From: JAIVJG01 sp964236735
Lineage (GTDB): Bacteria > Acidobacteriota > Blastocatellia > Pyrinomonadales > Pyrinomonadaceae
Direction of reading: 5' to 3'
Length of the DNA stretch: 64,000 nt
Assembly (NCBI GenBank): GCA_964236735.1
Contig: CAXSFM010000013.1
Location: 62,001 to 126,000, forward strand
Shown here: positions 48,720-57,409 of the stretch, one piece after another
Position numbering within the stretch: position 1 is the first letter of the stretch
How the letters are laid out: the number at the start of each line of letters is the position of its first letter
Program-made: the position numbers and the translations under genes
The notes under the pieces: generated by a model
The model's input: the letters and a program-made list of their open reading frames with translations, nothing else
Databases searched by the model: none
Told to the model about the DNA's origin: nothing

Positions 48720-50663
48720 TTGAGTTCCACGGCAAGACAATTAATTTTTTGGGTGCTGATTCTCGTCGGCGCGGTGATGCTCTACACGTTCGTCGTCAAC
48801 AAGAAGGGAGCGGAAGCCAAGCCGCTCGCTTACGGCCAACTGATAGACAACATTCGCGAAGGCAAAGTTGAAAAGTTGACGACCAAGCAGTTGGAGGTTG
48901 TCTCTTTTGACAAACAGAAGAACGAGTTTCGCACGCCCATCGAAGGCGACAAGGTCAAAGGCGACCTAATGGCGCTCGCCGTCGAGAAAGATTCCAACGG
49001 CAAACAGCGCGTCAACAATGTGGAGATCGAGCCTTCGGGCGGCGGCACAGCCTGGACGGCGCTCATCTGGTACGGCCCGATTCTGCTGCTCGTCGGTTTC
49101 TGGGTTTTCATGCTGCGACAGATGCAGTCTGGCGGCAACAAGGCTCTCTCCTTCGGAAAGTCGCGCGCCAAGCTTTTGAACAACCAGCAGAAGCGCGTCA
49201 CGTTTAAGGACGTGGCCGGCGTTGATGAAGCGAAAGAAGAGTTGCAGGAGATCATCGAGTTTCTCAAGGAGCCGCAAAAGTTTCAGAAACTCGGCGGGCG
49301 CATCCCGAAAGGCGTCCTGATGATGGGGCCTCCGGGCACGGGCAAGACCTTGATGGCGCGTGCCGTCGCAGGTGAGGCGAACGTGCCCTTCTTCTCCATC
49401 TCCGGCTCGGACTTCGTGGAGATGTTCGTCGGCGTCGGCGCATCGCGCGTTCGAGACCTCTTCGAGCAGGGCAAGAAAAACGCGCCATGCATCATTTTCA
49501 TAGACGAGATTGACGCGGTCGGTCGCCATCGCGGCGCAGGCTTGGGCGGCGGGCACGACGAGCGCGAGCAGACCTTGAATCAGTTGCTCGTTGAGATGGA
49601 CGGCTTCGAGTCGAACGACGGCGTGATTTTGATGGCCTCGACCAACAGGCCGGACGTGCTCGATCCCGCGCTGCTTCGTCCCGGACGCTTTGATCGCCGC
49701 GTCGTCGTCTCGCGTCCTGACGTGCGCGGGCGCGAAGGCATCCTCAAAGTTCACACGCGCAAGATTCCGCTCGGCGAAGACGTTGACATCAACATCATCG
49801 CGCGCGGCACGCCGGGCTTCACCGGCGCGGACATCGCGAACCTTGTCAACGAGGCGGCCTTGAACGCCGCGCGCTACAGCAAGAAGATCGTGATGATGAC
49901 GGACTTCGAGTTGGCGAAAGACAAAGTGCTGATGGGCGCGGAGCGCAAGAGCATGGTCATTACCAACGAGGAAAAGCGCATCACGGCTTATCACGAAGCG
50001 GGGCACACGCTCGTCGGCCTCAAAGTGCCAAACGCCGATCCCGTCCATAAGGTGACGATTATCCCGCGCGGCATGGCGCTCGGCCTGACGCAGCAACTGC
50101 CCGAAGGCGACCGTCATAACTACTCGAAGGAATATCTCGTCGGGCAGATCGCCATCCTGATGGGTGGGCGCATCGCCGAGGAAGTTTTCCTCGACAGCAT
50201 CACGACCGGCGCGTCGAACGATCTTGAGCGTGCGACCGAACTGGCGCGCGCGATGGTCTGCGAGTACGGCATGTCGGAGTTGGGGCCGCTCACTTTCGGC
50301 AAGAAGGAAGAGCAGATTTTCCTGGGGCGTGAAATCGCGCAGCATCGTGATTTCTCTGAGGACACGGCGATCAGGATTGATCAGGAAGTCAGAAAAATCG
50401 TCAACGAGCAGTACGAGCGAGCGCGCAACATCATCGTCGAGAATCGCGACACGATGGTGCGCCTGACCGAAACTCTGCTTGAGCGCGAGACGCTCGACGG
50501 CGTGCAGATACGCCGCATCGTCGCCGGCCTCCCGCTCGACGAAGTGGAAGCTTTGCCACAATCGAAAGACGATCAGGGTCGCCCGCAACTGAAAGAACCG
50601 GCGGTCAATCCGCTCAAACCGATTTTGCCGCCGATCACGGGCAGCAATCCCGCCACCGCCTAG
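48720..50663 (+). CDS. ftsH: ATP-dependent zinc metalloprotease FtsH
   Basis: 647 residues, TTG start at 48720 behind GGAGG; an ATG start is absent. The N-terminal membrane pair (IFWVLILVGAVMLYTFVVNK and ALIWYGPILLLVGFWVFMLR) is followed by the AAA module: Walker A MMGPPGTGKTLMARAVAGEA, Walker B PCIIFIDEIDAVGRH, SRH region NRPDVLDPALLRPGRFDRRV. The zinc protease site HEAGH is in ITAYHEAGHTLVGLK. It degrades membrane and regulatory proteins. The operon continues with folP. Confidence 0.97.
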   Translation: MSSTARQLIFWVLILVGAVMLYTFVVNKKGAEAKPLAYGQLIDNIREGKVEKLTTKQLEVVSFDKQKNEFRTPIEGDKVKGDLMALAVEKDSNGKQRVNNVEIEPSGGGTAWTALIWYGPILLLVGFWVFMLRQMQSGGNKALSFGKSRAKLLNNQQKRVTFKDVAGVDEAKEELQEIIEFLKEPQKFQKLGGRIPKGVLMMGPPGTGKTLMARAVAGEANVPFFSISGSDFVEMFVGVGASRVRDLFEQGKKNAPCIIFIDEIDAVGRHRGAGLGGGHDEREQTLNQLLVEMDGFESNDGVILMASTNRPDVLDPALLRPGRFDRRVVVSRPDVRGREGILKVHTRKIPLGEDVDINIIARGTPGFTGADIANLVNEAALNAARYSKKIVMMTDFELAKDKVLMGAERKSMVITNEEKRITAYHEAGHTLVGLKVPNADPVHKVTIIPRGMALGLTQQLPEGDRHNYSKEYLVGQIAILMGGRIAEEVFLDSITTGASNDLERATELARAMVCEYGMSELGPLTFGKKEEQIFLGREIAQHRDFSEDTAIRIDQEVRKIVNEQYERARNIIVENRDTMVRLTETLLERETLDGVQIRRIVAGLPLDEVEALPQSKDDQGRPQLKEPAVNPLKPILPPITGSNPATA

Positions 50664-50664
50664 C

Positions 50665-50735
50665 AGAAGGCAAAAGTAAAAAGGAAAAAGGCAAAAGTAA
50701 AGACTTGGTTCTTTACTTTTGCCTTTTTCCTTTTT
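50665..50735. repeat. Heptamer-arm palindrome (AAAAGGC type)
   Basis: The left arm (50665-50701) has AAAAGTA/AAAAGGC units and the right arm (50711-50735) has complementary CTTTTTC/CTTTTGC units. It lies between the ftsH stop and the folP start. The same family as the palindrome at 62043. Confidence 0.85.
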
Positions 50736-50746
50736 ATGTTGCTGTG

Positions 50747-51637
50747 ATGAAACGTCAATGGAAGCTGCCGCGCCACACGCTCACGCTCGGCGGGCGCACG
50801 CTCGTGATGGGCATCATCAATCTCACGCCCGACAGTTTCAGTGAAGGCCGAGAAGGTCTCACCGCAGGCGGGAGATGGTTCACGCGCAAGCGTGCGTGGG
50901 ATGACGCCGAACGGATGATCGAGAACGGCGTGGACATCATTGACATCGGCGGCGAATCCACGAGGCCGGGCGCGAGCGTGGTCTCGGAAGAGGAAGAAAT
51001 TCGGCGCGTCGAGAAGTATCTCAACGTCTTGATTCTGTTCAATAGCAAAGTCCCTTACTCGATTGACACGACCAAAGCCGCCGTCGCTCGTGTCGCGCTC
51101 GATGCGGGCGTAGAGATCGTCAATGACATCTCCGGTCTCCGTTTCGATCCGGCCATTGCGGAGACGGCGGCCAGTTATGATGCGGGCTTAATCCTCATGC
51201 ACTCGCGCGGCACTTTCGAGACGATGCACAAACAGGAGCCGGTCGCAGACATCATCGCTGAAGTTTCCGGCGGCTGGCGTCAGAGCATCGAGGAAGCCGA
51301 GCGGCGCGGCGTCCGCCGCGAGAAGATCGTCCTCGACCCCGGCATCGGCTTCAGTAAAACCTCGCCGCAGAACATCGAACTCATCGCCAAACTGGATGAA
51401 CTGGCGCGCGAGTTCCCGGATTTTCCGCTGCTCGTCGGAACTTCGCGCAAGTCTTTTATCGGCCAACTGCTTGGCGGCGCGCCCGTCAACAAACGCATCT
51501 ACGGCACGATGGCTTCCATCGCAGCCGCTGTGATGAACGGCGCGGCCATCGTCCGCGTCCACGATGTGCGCGCCGCCGTGCAAACAGTGCGGGTGGTGGA
51601 TGCCATTAAAAAAGCGCACAGCAGAGAGCGCGTTTGA
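50747..51637 (+). CDS. folP: Dihydropteroate synthase
   Basis: 296 residues from the ATG at 50747. The pterin-binding start is LVMGIINLTPDSFSEGREGL, then DIIDIGGESTRPGASVVSEE, followed by VEIVNDISGLRFDPAIAETA and the DPGIGFSKTSPQNIELIAKL motif. It joins the pterin pyrophosphate with para-aminobenzoate. Downstream of ftsH across the repeat. lptE follows 66 nt later. Length is normal. Confidence 0.95.
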   Translation: MKRQWKLPRHTLTLGGRTLVMGIINLTPDSFSEGREGLTAGGRWFTRKRAWDDAERMIENGVDIIDIGGESTRPGASVVSEEEEIRRVEKYLNVLILFNSKVPYSIDTTKAAVARVALDAGVEIVNDISGLRFDPAIAETAASYDAGLILMHSRGTFETMHKQEPVADIIAEVSGGWRQSIEEAERRGVRREKIVLDPGIGFSKTSPQNIELIAKLDELAREFPDFPLLVGTSRKSFIGQLLGGAPVNKRIYGTMASIAAAVMNGAAIVRVHDVRAAVQTVRVVDAIKKAHSRERV

Positions 51638-51703
51638 CATGGCGGCGAAGGCGGTCTTATCGTGCAACGTCCGCTCAACGTTCAAACACAGTCCGCGAGG
51701 TAT

Positions 51704-52267
51704 ATGTCCGTGATGACTTTGAGTCGCAAAATTTTGCGCGCGGCGGCATTGCTCGGTCTCTTCTGCTGCGTCTCCGGCTTTCGTGGCTGCTACAAACCCG
51801 TGACCCGCAGCGGGCTGCCCGAACACATCCGCACCATTGCCGTTCCCGCATTCCAGAATAACGCCCTGCGCTACAAAATAGAGTCGCGTTTCACTGACGC
51901 CGTGTCGAACGAGATTATCCGGCGCGGCAAAGGCTTGCGCGTGCAGAGCGAGCGAGAAGGCGCGGATGCGGTCGTGGACGGAGTCATCAAGGGCTTCGGT
52001 TTCTCAGGCGTGCTGCTCGACAATCGCGGGCGCGCGCGAATTTTTGAAGTGACCATCACCGCCGCCGTCACCGTCCGCGATCAGGTGCGGAACCGCGTCC
52101 TCTACGACAATCAGGATTACGTCTTTCGCGGCGAGTTCGAGTTCACGGACGACCCGCGCTCGTTCTTCAACGAGGAAGACCCCGCCGTGCAGAGGCTCGC
52201 GCGCAGCTTCGCCGAAAGCCTTGTCTCCAATCTCATCAACGGCTTCGGCGTCAACGAAGAACCATGA
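51704..52267 (+). CDS. lptE: LptE-like outer-membrane LPS-assembly lipoprotein
   Basis: 187 residues from the ATG at 51704. The signal is LRAAALLGLFCCVSGFRGCY, with a cysteine probably lipidated (RGC). The body contains IRTIAVPAFQNNALRYKIES, then SNEIIRRGKGLRVQSEREGA and VTVRDQVRNRVLYDNQDYVF, typical of LptE-type (DUF4136-adjacent) proteins that plug the LptD barrel. Low sequence conservation in this family makes the call moderate. It is followed by holA and rpsT, an order found in many genomes. Confidence 0.8.
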   Translation: MSVMTLSRKILRAAALLGLFCCVSGFRGCYKPVTRSGLPEHIRTIAVPAFQNNALRYKIESRFTDAVSNEIIRRGKGLRVQSEREGADAVVDGVIKGFGFSGVLLDNRGRARIFEVTITAAVTVRDQVRNRVLYDNQDYVFRGEFEFTDDPRSFFNEEDPAVQRLARSFAESLVSNLINGFGVNEEP

Positions 52268-52269
52268 AC

Positions 52270-52306
52270 AGCAATGATGAATGCGGAATGATGAGTGATG
52301 AATGAC
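52270..52306. repeat. Single heptamer-repeat arm (AATGATGA type)
   Basis: AATGATGAATGCGGAATGAT-like units right after the lptE stop, without a clear facing arm. The same family as the palindrome at 2075. Confidence 0.65.
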
Positions 52307-52379
52307 TGAAGAAGTTGAGCGATATTTTGAGCCATTTTGCTACTTGCTGTCCGCTAATTTCTAGCCACTGACTACTGCA

Positions 52380-53390
52380 ATGAGTCTTCATTCGCGTGAT
52401 GAATTAAAACGCGCGCTCAAAGGCGGGCGCATCGAGCCGCTCTATTTACTCTTCGGGGCGGAGGGGTTTTTGCGCGATGCGGCGGCGCGCGTCATCACAG
52501 ATATGGCATTGAAGGATGCCGCGTTGCGCGAGTTCAACGATGCGACCTTCAGTCTGTCGAGCGTGGACGTGCAGCAGGCCATCGCCGCCGCCGAACAATT
52601 GCCGATGATGGGCGCGCGGCGCGTCGTTCGCATCAACGACTTCGCACGCCTGCGCGAGTCGGATGAAGAAGCCCTGACTCGCTATCTCGCGCGTCCCGTC
52701 GAGTCAACGACCGTGATTTTCGTCGCGGACGATTTGGACAAGCGGCGCAAACTCAGCAAGACGCTGCTCGCAACCTGCACGAGCGTCGAGTTCGCCCCGC
52801 TCTCAGACGGCGATCTGGCGGTGTGGGCGAAGTCGCGTCTAAAAGAGTTGAAGGCGGAGACGGACGAGCGGACGCTGCGGCAAATCATCGCGCTCGTCGG
52901 ACAGAGCGTGCGGCGTCTGGCGACGGAGTTGGATAAACTCGCGACCGCCGCGCTCCCGTCCGGTTATATCTCGATGGAGTTGGTTGACGAACTCGTCGGA
53001 CGCTCGCGCGGGCTGTCAAATTTCGAGTTGACGGATCACCTCATCGCGCGCAATCGCAAACGCTCGTTGGAAACGTTGCGCCGCCTGCTCGACGATGGGA
53101 CGGAGCCGCTCATGCTCATCGGTTTGCTCGCCAGCAATTTTCATCGTCTCGCGCTCGCCAAAGGTTTGATGGCGCAGGGCGCGCCGGAGCAGGAAGTGTT
53201 TCGCGTCGTGAGTATGCCCTTCAACGCGCGCAAAGATTTTATCGCATCAGCCATCCGCGCCGACGCGGGCCAACTCGCGCGCCGCATCCAGAGAATCGCT
53301 GCCGCAGACCTCTCCATCAAATCTTCAGGGGGCGGCCCGAAGGGCGCGCGCTTGCAACTCGAACTGCTCGTCTGCGAACTGTCGAGTTAA
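52380..53390 (+). CDS. holA: DNA polymerase III delta subunit
   Basis: 336 residues. LYLLFGAEGFLRDAAARVIT begins the AAA-like fold, with QQAIAAAEQLPMMGARRVVR, then LVGQSVRRLATELDKLATAA and DELVGRSRGLSNFELTDHLI typical of HolA. The C-terminal domain has MLIGLLASNFHRLALAKGLM. It opens the sliding clamp as part of the clamp loader. It follows lptE; its end overlaps by 4 nt the end of the convergent hypothetical gene. Confidence 0.95.
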   Translation: MSLHSRDELKRALKGGRIEPLYLLFGAEGFLRDAAARVITDMALKDAALREFNDATFSLSSVDVQQAIAAAEQLPMMGARRVVRINDFARLRESDEEALTRYLARPVESTTVIFVADDLDKRRKLSKTLLATCTSVEFAPLSDGDLAVWAKSRLKELKAETDERTLRQIIALVGQSVRRLATELDKLATAALPSGYISMELVDELVGRSRGLSNFELTDHLIARNRKRSLETLRRLLDDGTEPLMLIGLLASNFHRLALAKGLMAQGAPEQEVFRVVSMPFNARKDFIASAIRADAGQLARRIQRIAAADLSIKSSGGGPKGARLQLELLVCELSS

Positions 53391-53827
53391 AAGTCCAGCG
53401 GCTTTACATCCGGCTTAACCCAACGCGCGTGCGCCTCCTCAGAGTTAATCAATTCTCGACTGTAATATTCAAAAAGAATTTCTTTGTCGCGACACGATGC
53501 GATCAGTTCATTCGCCAGTTGCGCGAGCGGGCGGGAAGTGTCGGACTGCGCGACGAACGCGCTGACGCGACGCATCCAGAAGACGGTCAGCGTTTCGTGA
53601 TAGACGCGCGGGTCAATATTGTGTCGCAAGAGATAACTGTGAATGCTCTGGCGCATTCGCCGCAGAGCTTCCTGTTCGGGAAACCGCAGCAGATAGAACA
53701 GAGAGACGGTCAGGTGCGGGATGTGTTTGAACTCAGACGGCGGAAGTTCGCCGGACTCGAATCTGCGAACTACATCTTCCACTTCCGAGTCGCCGCCATA
53801 ATAATCACCACCACTTTTGTCATTCAT
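53387..53827 (-). CDS. Conserved hypothetical protein
   Basis: 146 residues, alpha-helical. EDVVRRFESGELPPSEFKHI, then PHLTVSLFYLLRFPEQEALR, RQSIHSYLLRHNIDPRVYHE and TLTVFWMRRVSAFVAQSDTS resemble small proteins I recall from Acidobacteria and related phyla, of unknown function. There is no signal peptide. The gene overlaps holA tail-to-tail by 4 nt. Composition is like its neighbours. Confidence 0.75.
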   Translation of the reverse strand: MNDKSGGDYYGGDSEVEDVVRRFESGELPPSEFKHIPHLTVSLFYLLRFPEQEALRRMRQSIHSYLLRHNIDPRVYHETLTVFWMRRVSAFVAQSDTSRPLAQLANELIASCRDKEILFEYYSRELINSEEAHARWVKPDVKPLDF

Positions 53828-53931
53828 ACGCTTCTCCCTCCGTCAGCGCGTGATGAAATACGAGCGCGCACAAAAAACGAGGCGAACCGAATTGCTTCGA
53901 TCCGCCCCGACTTTTTTTGATAACAGATGCG

Positions 53932-54198
53932 TTACTTTGACGACGCTGACTGATTGGCGCGCACAGTGAGCCGCGACTTGTAGCGCGCGGCGGCGTTGCG
54001 ATGAAGCACGCCCTTCTGCACGGCCTTATCAATCAACGAGATGGTCGCGGGGAGCAACTCCTGCGTCCCTTCGCCGCTGTCGAGCGCAGCGCGCAAATTC
54101 TTGACGCCAGTTCGCAGGCGGCCACGATTGCCGCGATTAATCACGCGGCGCTTCTCGTTCTGGCGCATTCTTTTTTCAGATGACTTATGATTTGGCAT
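53932..54198 (-). CDS. rpsT: Ribosomal protein S20
   Basis: 88 residues, with the helical S20 pattern: MPNHKSSEKRMRQNEKRRVI, then NRGNRGRLRTGVKNLRAALD and LPATISLIDKAVQKGVLHRN, AAARYKSRLTVRANQSASSK. It is part of the 30S subunit. The promoter is well defined (TTGACA, 18-nt spacer, TATACT) on the minus strand at 54300-54329. It is transcribed alone, in the opposite direction to holA and phoH. Confidence 0.97.
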   Translation of the reverse strand: MPNHKSSEKRMRQNEKRRVINRGNRGRLRTGVKNLRAALDSGEGTQELLPATISLIDKAVQKGVLHRNAAARYKSRLTVRANQSASSK

Positions 54199-54299
54199 TT
54201 CCGTTCTCTTTACTCCGTCTTTGATTAACTGTTCGTCTCGAATTCATCTTTTGCGCTTGTCATGTACACTGAAGAATCTTCGCCTCACGCAAAGCGGAA

Positions 54300-54329
54300 A
54301 GTATAGGGGCTACTGGTGGACAGTGTCAA
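54300..54329 (-). promoter_or_regulatory. Promoter of rpsT (sigma-70 type)
   Basis: On the minus strand, TTGACA (54324-54329), 18-nt spacer, TATACT (54300-54305), about 100 nt upstream of the rpsT ATG. Both hexamers are near consensus. Confidence 0.8.
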
Positions 54330-54494
54330 GACACGGGCACATGCGATTGTCCTGTAAATCCTATCGTTGACACCCGCGCGCAACGTGTTGTAGCGTCATG
54401 GGTGAAATGGTTCAAAGCAATTTCTTCGCCCCTCATCCAACTGCCCGCGCGGCACACACAAGGCCGACCCGCAACAAGGAGTAAACAGCCACTT

Positions 54495-55451
54495 TTGAAG
54501 AAGATAGAACTTCCGCCCAGAGGCATCGAGACGCTCTTCGGCGTCCACGATCAAAACATCAAGTACCTCGAAACGCTGCTGGATGTGCGCGTCAACGCGC
54601 GCGGCCAAGACCTCTCGATTGACGGCGACCCGAAAGATGTGGAGACCGCCGAGCGCGTCATCGAAGACTTCGCCGCGCTTTTCGCCGAAGGCAAGACTTT
54701 CACCGACCGCGAACTCCGCGAAGCCTTCGCACAAATCGCCGAAGACCGCGCCTATACCCTGCGCGACTATTTCACGAAGGCGCGCTTCAATCCATCCGGC
54801 AAAAAACAGGTCGCGCCGAAAACGGCCAACCAGCGTCGCTACATCGAGGCGATGCAGAATCGTGATGTCGTCTTCGGAATAGGAGTCGCCGGAACGGGGA
54901 AAACTTATTTGGCTGTGGCGATGGCGGTGCAGGCTTTGATGCAGAAACAGGTGAGCCGCATCGTGCTGGCGCGCCCGGCGGTGGAAGCGGGCGAGCGTCT
55001 GGGATTTCTGCCGGGCGACTTGCAGGAAAAGGTTGACCCGTACCTGCGCCCGCTCTACGACGCACTGTTCGATTTGATGGATGCCGAGCGCGTGACGAAG
55101 CTTCTGGAGAAGCGCGTCATCGAAGTCGCGCCGCTGGCTTTCATGAGGGGTCGTACCCTTGCGGATGCTTTCATCATCCTCGACGAAGCGCAGAACACGA
55201 CGAGCGAGCAGATGAAAATGTTTCTGACGCGCATCGGGTTCGGCTCGAAGGCCGTCATCACGGGCGACGTGACGCAGATTGATTTGCCGACGGGCAAGCG
55301 GAGCGGCCTGATCGAAGCCGAGCGCGTGCTGGCGGGCGTCGAAGATGTTGATTTCATTTACTTCACGGACAAGGATGTCGTGCGTCACAAGCTCGTCCAG
55401 ATGATTATTAAGGCCTACGAAAAACATCAGACGCGCAACGGGCAGATTTGA
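54495..55451 (+). CDS. PhoH-family ATPase/helicase-like protein
   Basis: 318 residues from a TTG at 54495 with AAGGAG about 13 nt before it; an ATG at 54402 is an alternative. The protein begins LPPRGIETLFGVHDQNIKYL, an N-terminal KH-like stretch (LETLLDVRVNARGQDLSIDG), then the PhoH motif VVFGIGVAGTGKTYLAVAMA and AFIILDEAQNTTSEQMKMFL. It is a Walker A/B ATPase linked with RNA metabolism. ybeY and a CorC-type gene follow, a common gene order. Its role is probably in ribosomal RNA maturation alongside YbeY. Confidence 0.93.
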   Translation: MKKIELPPRGIETLFGVHDQNIKYLETLLDVRVNARGQDLSIDGDPKDVETAERVIEDFAALFAEGKTFTDRELREAFAQIAEDRAYTLRDYFTKARFNPSGKKQVAPKTANQRRYIEAMQNRDVVFGIGVAGTGKTYLAVAMAVQALMQKQVSRIVLARPAVEAGERLGFLPGDLQEKVDPYLRPLYDALFDLMDAERVTKLLEKRVIEVAPLAFMRGRTLADAFIILDEAQNTTSEQMKMFLTRIGFGSKAVITGDVTQIDLPTGKRSGLIEAERVLAGVEDVDFIYFTDKDVVRHKLVQMIIKAYEKHQTRNGQI

Positions 55452-55458
55452 GGGAGAG

Positions 55459-55541
55459 AGTGATAAGTAATAAGTGATAAGTGATGAGTGATGAGTAAAA
55501 ACATGTCTTAACTCATCACTTATCACTCATCACTTATCACT
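55459..55541. repeat. Heptamer-arm palindrome (GTGATAA type)
   Basis: Facing arms at 55459-55496 and 55509-55541, of GTGATAA/GTGATGA and TCATCACT/TATCACT units. Located between the phoH stop and the ybeY start. Confidence 0.9.
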
Positions 55542-55549
55542 GCTTTTGT

Positions 55550-55978
55550 ATGATCGAGATTGTGAACAGGCAGCGAAGCCGCGCGCTGGAGATCGAGCGT
55601 TGGGAAAAGTTCACGCGACGCGCGCTCGATAAAATCGGCGTTGATAAAGACATGGGGGCGACCGTCGCGTTCGTCTCTGATCGCGCGATGCGTGTGCTGA
55701 ACAAAAAGTTTCGGGGACGCACGGGGATGACGGACGTGCTCTCGTTTCCGGCGGAGCAGGCGGAGTGGGAGAAGGCCGAAGGCGAGAGTCTGGGCGATGT
55801 CGTCATCTCCGTCGAGCGCGCAGAGGCGCAGGCCGCCGAGCATGGACTCGACTTCGATGCGGAAGTAGCGCAACTGATTCTCCACGGCCTGCTTCATCTG
55901 CGCGGCTATGATCACGAGATTGACGATGGTGAAATGAACGCTCTCGAACTCTCCCTGCGCCGCCGTCTTGGAATATGA
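55550..55978 (+). CDS. ybeY: Endoribonuclease YbeY
   Basis: 142 residues. The metal motif HGLLHLRGYDHEIDDGEM is the HxxxHxxxxxH signature of YbeY near residue 117, preceded by GMTDVLSFPAEQAEWEKAEG. It is needed for rRNA 3'-end maturation and ribosome quality control. It sits between phoH and a CorC-type gene, as in many bacteria. Length is typical. A CAGTCAG-type palindrome follows the gene. Confidence 0.96.
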   Translation: MIEIVNRQRSRALEIERWEKFTRRALDKIGVDKDMGATVAFVSDRAMRVLNKKFRGRTGMTDVLSFPAEQAEWEKAEGESLGDVVISVERAEAQAAEHGLDFDAEVAQLILHGLLHLRGYDHEIDDGEMNALELSLRRRLGI

Positions 55979-55997
55979 TTGTGAGAGAATAGCAAAT

Positions 55998-56060
55998 AGC
56001 AATCAGCAGTCAGCGATCAGTTAGAGAAAGTCTAAAGCTGATTGCTGACTGCTGACCGCT
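55998..56060. repeat. Heptamer-arm palindrome (CAGTCAG type)
   Basis: Facing arms at 55998-56020 and 56038-56060 with ATCAGCAGTCAGC and its complement. The same family as the palindrome at 2920. It lies between ybeY and the CorC-type gene. Confidence 0.85.
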
Positions 56061-56065
56061 TTCTT

Positions 56066-57382
56066 ATGGAAATTGAATTAGAAATTGTTCTGACCTGCCT
56101 GTTGCTCGTTGTGCTGGCGTTTCTCGCTACGATTGATATGGCGTTCGGCCAGTTGAGCGACGTGGGTTTGCGGCGTCTGATTGCGGAGAGGGAAGAAGCG
56201 CCCGTCGCGCGGATGAATGCGATTCTCGGTGAGATGGTTGAGAATCGCCCGCGCTTTCGTTTCACGCTGACGGCGGTGATACAGGTCTTGCAGGTTGCCG
56301 TCGCCGTGCTCGTCACTTCGATTTGTTACCAGTTGCTCGGGCACGAGCGACGCTTCCTCCTCGCCGCGTTTTTTCTCGGCCTCGCGCTCAGTATCGTCTT
56401 TAGACAAATTATCCCGCGCGTGCTCTCGCTTCATAATCCTGAGAGAGTTCTACACACGCTGCTGCCCGTCTATCGTCCCCTGTACGGCATTTTCTCTTTC
56501 GTCGCGATCCCGTGGCATAAGTCTTTTGACCGCCTGCGCCGCACGAACGCGCCCGCGCCGGAGTTGAGCGCGGAGGAAGAGGAGGAAGACGAGGCCAGCG
56601 ACATCCAGGCGCTCATTGACGTGGGCGAAGAGGAAGGGATTCTTGAAGGCGAAGAGGGCGAGCTGATTCAGTCCATCCTCGAATTCGGCGACACGCGCGT
56701 CAACGAAGTGATGACGCCGCGCACGGACATCGTCGCGCTTCCGCTCACTGCCACCGTGCGACAGGCGCGCGACACGATCATCGAGTCGAAATATTCGCGG
56801 CTGCCTGTTTATCGCGAGCAAATAGATAACGTCGAGGGCATCATCTACATGCGGGACCTGCTCGGCTACTGGGCCGAAGGCAGGGAAGACGAGGCGATTG
56901 AGCCACTGCTTCGTCCAGCCTTGTTCGTGCCTGAGACGAAGCCGGTTGACGAGTTGCTGGAAGAGATGCAGAAGGAACACGTCCAACTCGCGCTCGTGAT
57001 TGACGAGTACGGCGGACTCGCGGGACTCGTGACCGTTGAAGACATCCTCGAAGAGATCGTCGGCGAGATTGAAGACGAAGACATCGAGCACGACGAGATC
57101 ATCGAGTTCATCGAAGGCGAAAACGGTTACTACGATGTGGCCGGCTCGACCGACGTTGATAAAATCGAGCGGCTGTTCAATCTTGAGATTGAAGACGACA
57201 ATGATTTCACGACCATCGCCGGCCTCGTCATCAGCGAGGAAGGCCGCGTCCCGCCGCAGGGCACGCATCTTTCGTTTCACGGCCTCGATGTCGAAGTTCT
57301 GCAATCGGACGAGAGACGCATCGCGCGCCTGCGCCTGCGTCGCTCACCAAACGGCGAAGGAGTTGAGGCGCAAGAGCTTTGA
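56066..57382 (+). CDS. CNNM/CBS/CorC-type transporter-associated membrane protein
   Basis: 438 residues from the ATG at 56066. The N-terminal membrane part (IVLTCLLLVVLAFLATIDMA, VIQVLQVAVAVLVTSICYQL) is a DUF21-type domain. A pair of CBS domains follows (EVMTPRTDIVALPLTATVRQ, YSRLPVYREQIDNVEGIIYM and VQLALVIDEYGGLAGLVTVE). It ends with a CorC_HlyC domain. These proteins are linked to magnesium or cobalt handling, possibly efflux. It belongs to the phoH-ybeY-corC order and is followed directly by the DHS-like gene. Confidence 0.9.
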   Translation: MEIELEIVLTCLLLVVLAFLATIDMAFGQLSDVGLRRLIAEREEAPVARMNAILGEMVENRPRFRFTLTAVIQVLQVAVAVLVTSICYQLLGHERRFLLAAFFLGLALSIVFRQIIPRVLSLHNPERVLHTLLPVYRPLYGIFSFVAIPWHKSFDRLRRTNAPAPELSAEEEEEDEASDIQALIDVGEEEGILEGEEGELIQSILEFGDTRVNEVMTPRTDIVALPLTATVRQARDTIIESKYSRLPVYREQIDNVEGIIYMRDLLGYWAEGREDEAIEPLLRPALFVPETKPVDELLEEMQKEHVQLALVIDEYGGLAGLVTVEDILEEIVGEIEDEDIEHDEIIEFIEGENGYYDVAGSTDVDKIERLFNLEIEDDNDFTTIAGLVISEEGRVPPQGTHLSFHGLDVEVLQSDERRIARLRLRRSPNGEGVEAQEL

Positions 57383-57409
57383 GAATTTTGCACGCAAACA
57401 AGTGAGAGC

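Noticed and set aside
48966..50588. 540-codon minus-strand frame opposite ftsH
   Set aside because: A shadow of ftsH; the protein is rich in Arg/His with no known fold and no ribosome site.
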